Assembly: GCF_000485595.1 (NCBI RefSeq)
Contig: NW_014577944.1
Location: forward strand, 1-22,349
DNA length: 22,349 nt
DNA from: Priapulus caudatus
Lineage: Eukaryota > Priapulida > Priapulimorpha > Priapulimorphida > Priapulidae
Direction of reading: 5' to 3'
Shown here: one piece after another, positions 1 to 10,218 of the stretch
Numbering within the stretch: position 1 is the first letter of the stretch
Layout of the letters: each line of letters begins with the position of its first letter
Made by a program: the position numbers and the translations under genes
Notes under the pieces: generated by a model
The model's input: the letters and a program-made list of their open reading frames with translations, nothing else
What the model was told of the DNA's origin: nothing
The model's database searches: none

Positions 1-140
1 GATTCCTCCACCACCTCTCCCGTTTCCTCCCCTCCTCTTCTCCAACGCTTCTCCCTCCTTCTCCATCACCATCTCTTTCTCCCGCTTCTCCCTCCACCAG
101 CTTCTCCCCCTCCTCCTTCTGGCGGCCGAACACCTCTCCG
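1..140. repeat. Polypyrimidine (C/T) tract
   Basis: The + strand is almost pure C and T for about 120 bases, with TCTCC and CCTCCTTCT words repeated irregularly. No periodic unit is exact. Such tracts can form triplex DNA or act as splicing or promoter elements; here no exon can be attached to it. The left edge of the window cuts it, so its true length is unknown. Confidence 0.7.
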
Positions 141-1720
141 TTTGCCCTCCGTCTGTCTCCAGCCAGCTTCGGTCCGGCCGTACCCGCTCCGTCTCCACGG
201 GGACGTTGGCTTGGGGCGTTGCCTGCTGCGGCGGCGCGGTGGCCCCCTGCCGTGTCGCGCACAGCCGTTCGGATGCGCCTTGCCCGTCGCTTCGATTCAC
301 CACCTGTCTCCCGTTCTCGCGGTGACGGGGGGGGGCCGTTCCTTCTTCGTGCCGCGGGCACGGGAGGGCGGGAGCGGTCTGCTCGGCGCTTGCCGGGCCG
401 CCCGGTGGTGCCTGCGATTGCCTGAGCCATGGATTGGGGGGGTCGGGTGCCAGTAGCGGCGCGGCGTGGCGGTATGGAGCTACTAGTTGAGATTCTATCG
501 CCCGTACGGGCCGGCCGTGGCGCTATGAGTGCGGACTGGTCCGGGTGTGTGGAGACGGAGGCGAGATAAGTAACTGGCTTCTGGCGGCGGAGTGGTTGAC
601 AAAGGTGGCGTGTATTACAGACAATTTGCTAAGAGAGGACCAATGGCTTGGGAGACGGCCGCTGACTGCTGTGACGCGTGGCAGTGCTCAGTTAACCGGT
701 GGAATGCTAGGATGTGGGTTTGCTGGGAGTGGGCGGCGTTTAGCGACCCGAGGCGACCGGGTCGTGCGCGCGATGGGGGCGGTGGCGCATGGCGCAGTGA
801 TGCGGCTAGGGGTAATTTCAGGGACTGGGGGTAATCTCAGGAGACCGAGAGGAGGACCGGGGCAGGCGGGCGGCGCGCGCGCGGATAGGTGCGGGCGTGC
901 AGGAACTGGGTCGAGTGAGGGGGGGAGAGGACGCGGAGGGGCGCGCAATCGGTAGGGCCGTGGGGCGCGTAGAGACTCCGAGGACTTCTTTTCGGTTCTT
1001 TTTTAGGTTGAGGGTGATGAAAGCAGTTCGGGTCGAGAGAAAGTCGTGAGCGGGCGCAGGCCACTGATGAGGCGTTCTAGCAGGGCGAAGCGAGACATGA
1101 GTTGTGCGAGAGCGGGCAAGATATAATGTTAGGTTGTAGCTATAGGCAGGTGGTTCCGGGAAACGAAGCGGCAGGACGAATGTGTTAGCAGATACGGCCT
1201 GCCCGGAAGTGTAGCTGTGGACACGTAAGGGTCGGTGTCGCCGGCCCTATGATGTCCTATTATGGACCGCGCTGGGCTGGGCAGATGGTGTTTGAATTAC
1301 TGCTAGTGGAACTTTGGTTTGCGGGTGGAAAGGGGGTTCTAGGGCTGAGGGGGTTAGGGGGAGGCTGGATTTAGCGTTGGTGGTGCTACTGGTGGTGGCA
1401 TCGTTGGAGGGCAAGCGAAGTGGGTGCTCTAGGAGGGTCGGCGAAGGAGTGGGCGCGCGGCGGCCGGTTGATCTTCGATTTGGGTGTCAGATTTGACAGA
1501 TGGGTGGCGGAGGTCGGGTCGAGGCGCGGTAAGGGTGTCATGGCAATACCGGTCTTTTAGGGTGGTTGCGGAGAGGCGGAGGAGTGGCGGTCCATGGTCG
1601 TGGGAGTTATTGGGTTGGCTGGGATAGGTCGGGCGTGCAAGGTCAAGGGTTAAAGATGAAAGGTCAGAGGGGGTCAGAGATAAGAGCACTTTGAATGTAA
1701 TATTCACTGTTAGCGGAGAT
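141..1720. other. GC-rich, G-biased region without a supported gene
   Basis: The first part (141-470) is CpG-rich; from about 840 to 1720 the + strand is dominated by G over C, with many GGGG and GGTGG runs. Open frames exist on both strands, but they are short, overlap each other, are Arg/Gly/Pro-rich as expected from composition, and show no domain I recognise. A CpG-island or promoter role upstream of a gene outside the window is possible but not shown. The strong G over C skew would favour R-loops or G-quadruplexes if transcribed from left to right. Confidence 0.5.
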
Positions 1721-4700
1721 AGTAGAGTACGATATTTTCAACCCAGAGATAGCAGACAGCCTTAACAGTAGCACAATAAACAGTAGTCTGTCCAATCCTC
1801 TATGACTCCTCATCTACTGCCTCACGCACATCCGCATCACTCATCATTGTAATCTGTCCGTCATCCTCAGGCGACTTCTCCCTGCGCACATGTTGCCAAT
1901 ACGTCTGTGGCATCGAAAGCCTGGCACGGGTGTGGCAGCTGCAACGTTTCCCACGCTGCATGCTTGCCGGGTCGTGCGCGCCAGCTGCAGCGGTGCACTA
2001 CATCCAGTGAGCCGCTTGGGAGCACAGCTGGCGCTGTGGAGATGGCTCGGTGTGGAATGGTGGAGCCTTTTGATCTCAACCAAAGTCATGTAATATCGTA
2101 GAGCTTCTATGCGGTGGGTCACGTTGGTTTTCTGGCCTTCCGAGCGCAGTAGCATCGTGGAAGGTGAGGGGTTGTCGTGCACAGTGAGGCTGGCAGGTTT
2201 GGACGTCAGTGGGTGGCAGTTTTTGGCTTGTAGTGCTGTGAGCGCTTCTTAGTGGGCTGCGGTAGAGGCGAGCAGCGTGTATCATGTGCATTGTCAATAC
2301 AATCTTCTGTCCGTAGACGAGGGAGAAGAACTGTCTCGCTGGTCAGCTTGGTTGAGTTGAGGCATCGGTCCGCGCCATAGCTTTCCAAGCAGTTGATTGG
2401 CCGGACCTGGTATACTCAATGCCTTCCGAGCTTGAGTGCTGACTGTTTTCCTTTCCGAAGGGGTACGAACACCGGTATCGCAGCCCTGACAGCAGGCAGT
2501 CGGACGACCGGAGGGAAGGGCTCGTGCTGCCACTTTCTGGGCTAGACCGCTCAAAGTTTTGTTGATTATCCCAGAACATCACGATTCGCGCCTTTTCTAT
2601 TTGAATCTTAGGCAATGACCCCGCCATCCCTTGATGTCCAGTCACGCGCACGGAGCGACGAAGACTCTGTGTGATGCATCCGAGTGCAGATGTCTAAGGC
2701 ATCCTTCTGCTGCGCCGCCTTCATGCATGTAGCTGCAGAAGTGATGTCTGGCCTCAGCATGGGTGAACGGACAGTTCAGCTCGTGTTAACAAGCTGGATG
2801 CTCTGGTGTGTGAAGATGGAGTAGCCGCATAGGATGGGTTTGTTGACGGCGGCGCAGAACTGCTTGTTCAGTGGGGGGCATTGTGAAGGAGTAGCTTGGT
2901 GCGCGATGGAAGGTGGTTAGTGTGGGGTGGAGGTCAGGCCTGCACTTCCTGTGGCGTCGTTCCCTCTTGCTGCATGCTGCTTATGCTGCCGTTTGGCTAG
3001 AGCTTCTTGGTTATGTATCACCTGTCGAACAGGACAGTTGTTCTCTTGATGCGCAGGGGGGTGAGTGGGCCAGTCGGAGCAACGCAAAGCTTGGCACGCC
3101 GAGATCTCCGCTACTGGTGCGCCCGAGCGAGCTGCCACACAGCCGGTGGTAGCGAAGGCGAGCGTGACCGGCGGTCAACCACAAGGACCGACGTCCTGGA
3201 GCAGGGTGGAGTCTTGACAGGAAGACACCGGAAGACGACTTTTAACGGAGCACGGCCTTGGTTGGGCCCTTGGCTTCCAAACATGCCATACTCATTGGGA
3301 CTGGACTGAGTTCAACTGGAAGATTGTTGGATAGATCCACGGCGGCGCTGCTTCGCCGGCAGACCAAGACAGCGACGATTAAACAGTGTCTCGCAGTGTC
3401 GTAGATGGGCGCTGTCCCGTTGCCGGTGACCTGCCTTCTTGACGTGGCCTCCATTGGATCTGACTCATTTTCTTTATGGTTCTTTGTGGAAGTCACTGGA
3501 GCGTTAGTGGAAGCGGAGAACTGCTTGTTTGGGGCTCGACTTCGACGATTAGTCAAGTGCAGTTCCTGAACAGTTCCCTGTGGGGTCGTCGCAGCTTGCG
3601 CCATTGCAGATGTGCATAGTAGACCTGCGGGATGCTGCTCGTACTGAGAGGCGTGAGTGTACTTCTCAGCTCTGCTGCTGATCTTTGCTCCGATCGAACC
3701 GTAGTGCCAGTCTTCTCTTCCTCTCGCTTCTGCCCTGTGATCTTTGTTCTCTAGCACTCCTCTCCATCCACTCGACCATGTGGCTTCTCCTCATCCCAAG
3801 TCACTGTACATATTATCTTCCATGGCCATGTCGAGGTGGGCACACACACTGAAACTGTTGACGCCACACAGCCACTTGCTCGGCAGGCTCGGTCGATATC
3901 GCCCTTCATACGCTCCAGCACCCTTCCCCCGCTTAATATATGTCTGTTGCGCGCCGAACTCGATCGGCCTGGGCACGTGGCGGTCGCCATCAGAATGCCG
4001 AAGAGACACTGTGCACGCTGGGAGAGGTGCTCCCATCGTGTCGCACATACCAGCTCATGTAGCGGGCATATTGTGGTGACCTGCTGCGAAGAAATACGGC
4101 AGCATTGGCCTTGAGACAGTGCTGCTGGAGGGAAAGTCCCATTCCGCTTCAACGCCGCAGGAACATGAGCGGCCAGCAGTGTCGGCTTGATGAGACCAGT
4201 CCACCCATAGCCTCCCGGTTGGGTTTTTTCTGGCTGTCTCCAGGTAGTCACTCAGCTCTTGTATGTCTTGCACCCATTTGAGTAGAAACTCTGCAGCAAC
4301 ACGCGATGAACCGATGAGACGCGTATGCGCCGTAGAGCTTTTGTTTAGGTCTTTCGCGGTGATGATGCTGGTCATCGCCACCAAACGCTGCGCTCATGAG
4401 AACGTCCACCGCTAGATGCTTCATCAGTGTCCCATATACAGCCCAGAAACTCATGAGAAGTGTGCATCATCCCGGGTGAAGTATAAGGTTGGTCGCAGCG
4501 GCTGAGGGTCTTTCCATTGGACTAGCATGCAGTCTGATAATAGTTGGAGATCACAGAGAGGTGGGTGTACTGCATCCCGAAAGTTTGAGTCTTCTGCGAG
4601 TACAGGGCGTAGTCAGACACGGTGTCTGGGAGCTGGTGGTGAATCGATCATGCGGTCCAAACACCACCAGTGTCTTGGGCTTATGGGCAGAGGCCGACAC

Positions 4701-5100
4701 CTAGTCGTCTTGGCTGAGCATTGAAGCCCGCCCACTCGGACAGGCTTGTCACTCTCAATGGACTTGCGACAGACAGGCTGCGTCTCGCTGGCCGACTGAA
4801 ATGACTGCATTGGATTGAGCTGTGACTCTTCTGGCGGACAGAGCTTTCATTGTAATCAGAGTGGATTCAGCTTGGAAGGTCCTGTATAGTGCTGCAGCTG
4901 TATAGCCTGATGCATGGCTATGGAGTCGCTGAGAGAATGCTTCGTGTTTCTTGACTCGAGGGATCGTGAGCTGCATCACAGCGAATGTTTCCCTGTCTCG
5001 ATGAGTGCCGGCAGGATGCTGGGTGAACTCGCATGCCCATGGTGTGGGTGGTTTCTCATCCATTTGTCTCGTAATGTTCAAGTCGTAGTTGTCAGCCTAT
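1721..5100. other. Long stretch with no recognisable gene or repeat
   Basis: Moderately GC-rich, looks like unique sequence. The longest frames are on the - strand (3242-3757, 171 codons; 3751-4251, 166 codons; 4055-4384, 109 codons). None matches a family I know, they overlap in different frames, and neighbouring frames are open too, so chance in GC-rich DNA explains them. I found no convincing exon chain, tRNA or tandem repeat. Exons of a divergent gene or a long non-coding RNA could still be hidden here. Confidence 0.45.
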
Positions 5101-5145
5101 ATATACTATCTATGACCAGTGAATTTACATTAAAGTGTCTTATTT

Positions 5146-5170
5146 TGACCGTTGACCGTCATTTTGACCT
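5146..5170 (+). promoter_or_regulatory. Cluster of TGACC half-sites
   Basis: Three TGACC words lie within 25 bases (5146, 5153, 5165); the first two are spaced like a DR1 direct repeat and are the complement of AGGTCA-type nuclear-receptor half-sites. Microsatellite-like TGACCTT repeats are also common in marine invertebrate DNA, and no promoter is attached, so the regulatory reading is weak. Confidence 0.2.
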
Positions 5171-5462
5171 TGACATTGACGCCATATTAAAAATAACTCC
5201 AGAATGGACTCCCTGGCTCTTCGAAAACCCTTAAAAAGAGGTATTACATGACACTCTAGGCTCGAGATCACAAATTGAGACCAAATCCAGAACGACGGCG
5301 GCGGCCATCTTGAATTCCAAGAAATGCTCAACGTTGCACGCAGGTAGCAACCAAGCTAAATAGCTCTCCTAACTATCATAGACACATTTCCATAAAAAAA
5401 GTTTAGAGTATTAACATTGCAGGGTCAACATTTTGGCAACTGACTAAAGGCTGCGCCTCGTG

Positions 5463-5751
5463 CTCATAGGGTCTTGTCCCCACCAGGGTACTGCGGAACG
5501 TACCCTGGTACGGTGCGGTATCCGGAACGTACCTGGTCACTATTTGATATGGTTAGGGTTAGTGTTAGGGTTACAGTTAGGGTTAGAGGTCGGGTCTCGG
5601 GTTAGGGAAGTAGGTGTAGGCGACTCCCTAGACTCGTTTGTGAGTAGGCGAGTACGTTCGGCATATTAGATAGCACCAGGGTACGTTCCGGTATACCGGA
5701 CCGTACCCAGGGTACGTTCCGGCAGTACCCCGGGGGACATAGACCCTCTCA
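5463..5751. mobile_element. MITE-like element with ~78-bp terminal inverted repeats and TTAGGG-like core
   Basis: The left arm (5463-5540) and right arm (5672-5751) are near-perfect inverted copies built around ACGTACC / GGTACGT words, with only a few one-base gaps. The ~130-bp interior holds a degenerate run of GGTTAGGG-type repeats (5551-5616) resembling the metazoan telomere repeat. No coding capacity. The flanks share an imperfect direct repeat (5453-5470 versus 5752-5767, GCGCC.CG..GCTC.TAGG), which may be a long target duplication or part of the element. Arms this long relative to the core are typical of foldback or MITE elements; the superfamily is not identifiable. Confidence 0.75.
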
Positions 5752-5761
5752 GCGCCACGCT

Positions 5762-5880
5762 CGTAGGGGAAATCCCCTACGGTAGGGGGTTTTAGCCTTC
5801 CGTAGGGGGTAGGGGATACCTACGGTGAAAACGACAATTTGTAGGGGGAATTAAGTAGGGGGTTTTTGAATTTTCAAAAA
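5762..5880. repeat. GTAGGGGG repeat with short hairpins
   Basis: GTAGGGG/GTAGGGGG recurs six times. The first copy forms a perfect 9-bp-arm hairpin with a 2-base loop (5762-5781, CGTAGGGGA then its complement). Four or more runs of at least four G within about 55 bases could support a G-quadruplex. It abuts the inverted-repeat element at 5463-5751. Confidence 0.5.
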
Positions 5881-6172
5881 TTGTAACCCTTTTTTCAATA
5901 AATATCGAAAAATCCTCAAAAATCCTCGTGCATGACTTGATGCGGGACACCGCTTACGCCGGGTCGTTGCCATAGTCACAACAGGGGCTGTAGCGTTCGA
6001 ATGCAAACACATACATGCACATACAGAATCTAAGTACACAATCGATCGTATGACACTGTAGCTCCATCTTCTGAGAATTTTTAGATTTTTTGAAGCGGTG
6101 GTACGGGCGGCGTCATTAGATACGTGAACACTTCAAAAGTTCAAAGTTTGCTGTCGGACGAGGAGCAAGCAC
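5881..6172. other. Spacer, nothing recognised
   Basis: AT-rich DNA with homopolymer A/T runs. Short frames only; no promoter, exon or repeat that I can support. Confidence 0.5.
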
Positions 6173-6510
6173 TCAGGGCTGCCAACTCTCACGCATTGAC
6201 GTGAGACTCACCGCATTTTTGACCAAATCTCACGCTCTCACTGCTGACAATATCTGATACAATATCTCCCGCACAGAAAAAAAATGCTCAAAATATCTCA
6301 CGCAGCCAGGCAAAAAAATCTTACAATATCTGAAACAGTCACTTTGTATATATCCAAATTGCACAAATTGAAGTTTACTAAAATGCAAAAGCTCCCTACC
6401 GTGGGAGTGGGGAAACAGGGGGGAACACCATCTCCCCCCCCCTCGGTCGCTTCACTCCCTCGCCTCTCACTCCCCTATTACCCAATGTTGGCAGCCTGGA
6501 GTACTGAGTG
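6173..6510. mobile_element. Short inverted-repeat element (GGCTGCCAAC type)
   Basis: The left end reads CACTCAGGGCTGCCAAC and the right end is its complement, GTTGGCAGCC followed by a short insertion and ACTGAGTG. Just inside the left end is a run of CTCACGC-type words (6186-6310), alternating with AATATCTC. A repeat of this kind, with 'CCAACTCTCACGCATT' near one end, is to my recollection widespread in aquatic deuterostomes and fish. About 335 bp, no coding capacity, so a non-autonomous element. No clear target duplication. Confidence 0.55.
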
Positions 6511-6782
6511 TTACTCTGTAGTAAGTTTGGCACTTTAATTTGCAGCATTATAGCGCTGTATTTTATTATAATAAATCTGCTTAAAATCAAATTATATATT
6601 CAAGAGTGAGATCTTCTAATTTACTGTTGTTTATATATATGTGCAGCGCTTGACACAGCCGGTCGCCCACTCGCGCGCGCGAGTAAGCTTCTCCTGGGCG
6701 ATCTGAAATCTCATCACTGCTGCGCAGCGCTGCAGCTGGCCCAACCAAGGTAACAAAAACACAGAAAAAACCTGTACTAACA

Positions 6783-7047
6783 ACGCACCCACACCACCGC
6801 TGCAACACACACCACACACACACACACGACACCCACACACGCACCAGCGACACACACACGCACACACCCTAAGCGCCCAACCCACACACCACACACCACA
6901 CACACACACACGCACACACACAGCCCACGCACCACACCACAGCACACACACGCCACACCCCCACACAACCGCACACACACACATCGCGCACACACACACA
7001 CACACGCACACACTACACCGCGCACACGCACACTCACACACCCACAC
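6783..7047. repeat. Degenerate CA (AC) microsatellite
   Basis: About 265 bases of CA repeats broken by CACACC and CGCACA interruptions. Alternating purine-pyrimidine sequence with CG steps can adopt Z-DNA. Any translated frame is an artefact of the repeat. Confidence 0.9.
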
Positions 7048-7078
7048 ATTCCCTGTCCCCCGCTGGATTTGCGCCCTG

Positions 7079-7216
7079 GTGTGTGGGCGTTCGTCTCTGT
7101 GCGTCTGTGTGCGGGCTCTGTGTGGGCGTGTGTGGGAGTGCGCGTGTGCGTGCGCGTTGCGAGTGTGTGTGCGTGCGTGTGCGTGCCGGCTCGCGTGGCG
7201 TGCGTGGCGTGTGCGT
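7079..7216. repeat. Degenerate GT (GTGCGT) microsatellite
   Basis: About 140 bases of GT/GTGCGT repeats on the + strand, 30 bases after the CA array ends. Because GT is the complement of CA, the two arrays together form a large imperfect inverted repeat. Confidence 0.85.
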
Positions 7217-8072
7217 CGCGCTCGGGCTGCGCCTTCGAGTTCCGGTGTTACCTAATTCGATCCCCCCCGCAAAACTCGCTGGACGATCTGCAGCCCGGAT
7301 ATCCGCGCGAAGCGCGAACAGCGCCGCCTCGCGGCGCCTTTTGATCGAATTTGCTGCTCTATATTTAGAACAATTTCTACGGTTCTGTCATATCGGCCTA
7401 TAATCGGTCAATTGAGGAGTTGTGGCGCTTGCAGAAGCCTTTCGACTATGCACGTAGGGCGAGAATAAATCCAAATGCTCGTAAATGCTACCTTGCTGGT
7501 TGGCGCTTTAGGTTTTCCTCTAGAAAAGCGATTTTCAATTTATTGAATTTCACGCCCTGAACTTATTCTCGTACATATGGCGTCCCATAGATGGCGCGAC
7601 GAGGCTCTCTTCGAGGGATTTTCCAGAGAATTTTCCACACAAGGAACGGCGATTCGGCTTAGACTGCTCCGCGGTGGAGAGTTCGACACGCTGCACTAAC
7701 TATAACTTTAGTGTAGCGAAAGATACTTGGCCGAGTTAAGCTCCGTACCAGTCTAGCTGGAATCGTGACGTCGCTTTTAATTCTCGTAGCCATGTTGGTT
7801 CCCCTGACGTTCATTGGCTAAGCCCGTTGATTGATGTTTGTTTAGACTGAGAATTCCCACTAGACGTTCTCTGGCAAAAAGAACCCGCCGCCGTGGCGTC
7901 AGCCGCAGCAGCAGCCGTATGTGCTCCCACAGCAGAATCAGTGCGGGCGTCTGAAGGTCTACGAATGTTAAGAATTAACCGCGCAAAACCTTTCTGCATT
8001 TAACGTTGCGCAAAACTTTTTCAATATCCGTAGGTGAAACAGAGTAGGCCTAGCCTATACGGCTATAGTATA
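7217..8072. other. CpG-containing spacer with a short palindrome
   Basis: No supported gene. AATTCGATC at 7254-7262 is mirrored by GATCGAATT at 7343-7351, flanking a GC-rich hairpin near 7321-7338, so 7254-7351 may be a small foldback. The rest is mixed sequence without a recognisable frame or repeat. Confidence 0.4.
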
Positions 8073-8208
8073 GAAACATTAAGAATTTTGTACTAAGTAA
8101 ATACATTTACCGACTGTTGGATGAGTATTTCTTTTTAAATCGTATGAAATACAGCGAGTGTATTTAGTTAGCATTATATTCTATTGAAACGCTTCAAGTG
8201 CCTGTGCC
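8073..8208 (+). repeat. Dispersed repeat A, copy 1
   Basis: The core (8160-8208, ...ATTGAAACGCTTCAAGTGCC...) is about 90% identical to the reverse complement of 21694-21743. Homology extends outward on the same side (GAAACATT.AGAATTT at 8073-8087, matching 21758-21778 reversed) with an extra segment in this copy. This shows a dispersed family of at least two copies; the class is not known. Confidence 0.65.
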
Positions 8209-9233
8209 TTCAGTCTATGGAAAACTACCAAGGTCGGAGAGTTGCGCCGTCACGTACACGCGCCGGCGAGAGAGCGCGCGAGCCGAAGACGTTTGCGCCG
8301 TTTGCGTTATCACGCGCGGGACAGCTGAGCGAGGCGGCGGACGAAGGGGGAGCGGCTGATCTACACTAACGTACCGGCACAGGTGGGAGGAAAGCACTAG
8401 ACGCTACCGGACAGTACAGGAGAGCCCGATAGAAAACGAGGAGCAGCTCAACACAACCCCGCATCATGCAGGAGGGTCTAGGGAGAGCCTCGAAGTAAAC
8501 TTGGGTAGCCCAGTCAATCAACGAAGCAGACGCACTCCGAAATTCACGCGACATTCTTGGACAGGCTCAGACGAGGACGACGATCAAACTCCGCATGTAG
8601 CCGGACAAGCAATGCCTGCTTCCAGCGACATGTCACGCAAGACGAAAAAAGAAGAGTCGGATACAATTCTTCGGATTCCGATTCGGATTGGAATTTCGGA
8701 TTCGGAAGAAAGAAGAGAGCGGCAGTAAGAAGATAGCGCAAGTAAGCGGGCTATAGTACTACAGCTAGTCTCTATACGATACTCCTAGGCCGGGATATTG
8801 CAGCGTAACCATGTCTCCCACAGGCCTCAGTAGAATAATATATATTGCCGTGAAATTGGACTATTTCCCCCTTTTTCCGTTGTGGTGTTTATTAGCTCTT
8901 CATACATATACATATATATACATCAGTACTATGTTATAAGAGCAGAATAATTCCTTATAGTAACGATTACAACTATTAGTGAGTCTACGTAAATATGAAA
9001 GTTCATGTTTAATTTGAACCGTTTGTTACTATCTCTACTACTCTACTAATTCTCTACGACAAGTAGCTAGGGGGGGCCTACAGAGTTTGTTAGTAGTTAG
9101 TACAGTACAGTAGACAGTTATAAGTTGAGTTCTCCTGTTTGTGTTAGTTTGAGATTTGTAGAATTCTATTGCTTAGTTGACTCAATATAAGCCACATACA
9201 AGCGTGTTATGCTAGTGTTAGGATGAACATCGT
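8209..9233. other. Spacer; one long hydrophilic open frame at 8360-8728
   Basis: The + frame 8360-8728 is open for about 123 codons without an early ATG, is Ser/Glu/Asp/Arg-rich, and ends in a stretch templated by a CGGATTC direct repeat (8670-8708). It could be a 5' exon or 5' UTR of an unseen gene, but has no domain and no clear splice sites, so I do not call it a CDS. 8729-9233 is AT-rich and shows nothing I recognise. Confidence 0.3.
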
Positions 9234-9365
9234 ATGATATTTATTATCATTATTATTATTATTGTTGTGACTACAATTATTTTCATTATTTCTCTGATCA
9301 CTATGATTATTATGACTGTTATTGTTATTATGCTATTATTCCTTATTATTTTAATGTTTTGCATT
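9234..9365. repeat. Degenerate ATT/TTA trinucleotide stretch
   Basis: Imperfect TTATTA repeats with substitutions such as GTTATTGTTATT; the 64-codon frame across it, very rich in Ile, is composition only. Confidence 0.7.
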
Positions 9366-9442
9366 GTTGTCGTTTGGGGACATACAGCGTATGAGCGTGA
9401 CTTCCTTTCTGTACCCTTTCACTGTTAATGACCCTCTGAGGC

Positions 9443-9471
9443 ATGCTAACTTGCTTGTAACAAGTTAGCAT
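9443..9471. repeat. Perfect 11-bp-arm hairpin
   Basis: ATGCTAACTTG (9443-9453), a 7-base loop, then CAAGTTAGCAT (9461-9471). No T-run follows, so it is not a terminator. It may be an element end or a chance palindrome. Confidence 0.6.
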
Positions 9472-9736
9472 TGTTACGTTCAGCGGCTTCTGTGCAATTA
9501 GCCGTATCAGTAATTAACCAGGCAACCTTAGCACAAAGGCCCTGGTGGTTCAAGTTAGAAGACTGGATACCTGTACATTGCAACACAGAGCATCAGTGTG
9601 CACACATAGACAGCGGGCGACACAGAGACAGTTCTCGGAATATTTGCAATGAAGTTACAAATCTAATTAGCTTGCAAGAACACCTCAATGCACCTGAGCG
9701 GCTTCATTTCTATTGCCCTAAACTTGTCGACTCTTC
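9472..9736. other. Spacer left of repeat B
   Basis: An open + frame runs from 9471 to 9869, but its second half is the palindrome and repeat B, and the first half matches no family I know. I see no supported feature here. Confidence 0.35.
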
Positions 9737-9930
9737 GCTGGCAGCTATGGATCCGTGCGCCGCATTCGGCGCACGGATCCATAGCTGCCAGCAGTGCATA
9801 GATGTGCACGACGTTCCCGCGGTCGCGTGCGCCTTGCCGCGGAACTGCGCGCAACATCTGCGCTTATAGCGCTTGGGATTAACACCTCCTTTCGGCAACG
9901 CTTCTCTAGTATCCCGTCTCACCTGGTTAC
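9737..9930 (-). repeat. Repeat B, copy 1, with a perfect 26-bp-arm palindrome at its tip
   Basis: 9737-9762 and 9767-9792 are exact reverse complements separated by the 4-base loop CATT. From 9767 to about 9930 the sequence, read on the - strand, aligns with 22111-22275 on the + strand, with some substitutions and a small insertion. On the left, similarity to the other arm stops at 9737, so this is one full arm plus the tip of a second. This suggests a foldback element that has lost one arm. It lies about 290 bases upstream of the first visible DUF6589 exon and may mark that gene's truncation point. Confidence 0.75.
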
Positions 9931-10218
9931 GGGCCTGATAAAGGTTATCAAAATCACAATTTACTATGCTACATTAATGCCTTTGTTATAAAATGATTGA
10001 TATAATGTGTTTTATTGTATGAAGTGAACATTTAGTATATCAATCGGTAGTAAAAAATTCAATTAAAAATTCAAGTACAAAAATTCTGAATGGTAAACCA
10101 GCTATATAGTACATGGAGACATTGCGTTCATATGCACTTTCCTACTCTCTTTCAGTCCAAAATGTCACAAACTGAAATGTAATATAACGAGGTGTTTACA
10201 AAAATAATTTTATTTCAG
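9931..10218. other. AT-rich flank before the first DUF6589 exon
   Basis: No upstream exon that fits was found. A CAG at 10153-10155 and GTAATA at 10179 could bound a 23-base exon with an ATG at 10162, but its phase does not match the next exon. Confidence 0.4.

Noticed and set aside
142-955. Arg/Gly/Pro-rich frames in the GC-rich start of the window
   Set aside because: Composition explains them; several overlap on both strands and none shows a motif.
3242-4384. Three overlapping - strand frames of 109-171 codons
   Set aside because: No recognisable domain, mutual overlap in different frames, and open frames on the opposite strand; GC-rich DNA yields such frames by chance.
5551-5616. True telomere or subtelomere
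   Set aside because: The TTAGGG-like units are few, degenerate and enclosed by the arms of a short element, with ordinary sequence on both sides.
6587-7403. Cys/Val-rich frames across the CA and GT arrays
   Set aside because: They are direct translations of microsatellites.
9471-9869. 132-codon + strand frame
   Set aside because: Its second half is the palindrome and repeat B; the first half has no recognisable similarity.
10156-10178. Possible short upstream exon of the DUF6589 gene with an ATG
   Set aside because: It would end in phase 2 from that ATG, but the next exon needs phase 0.
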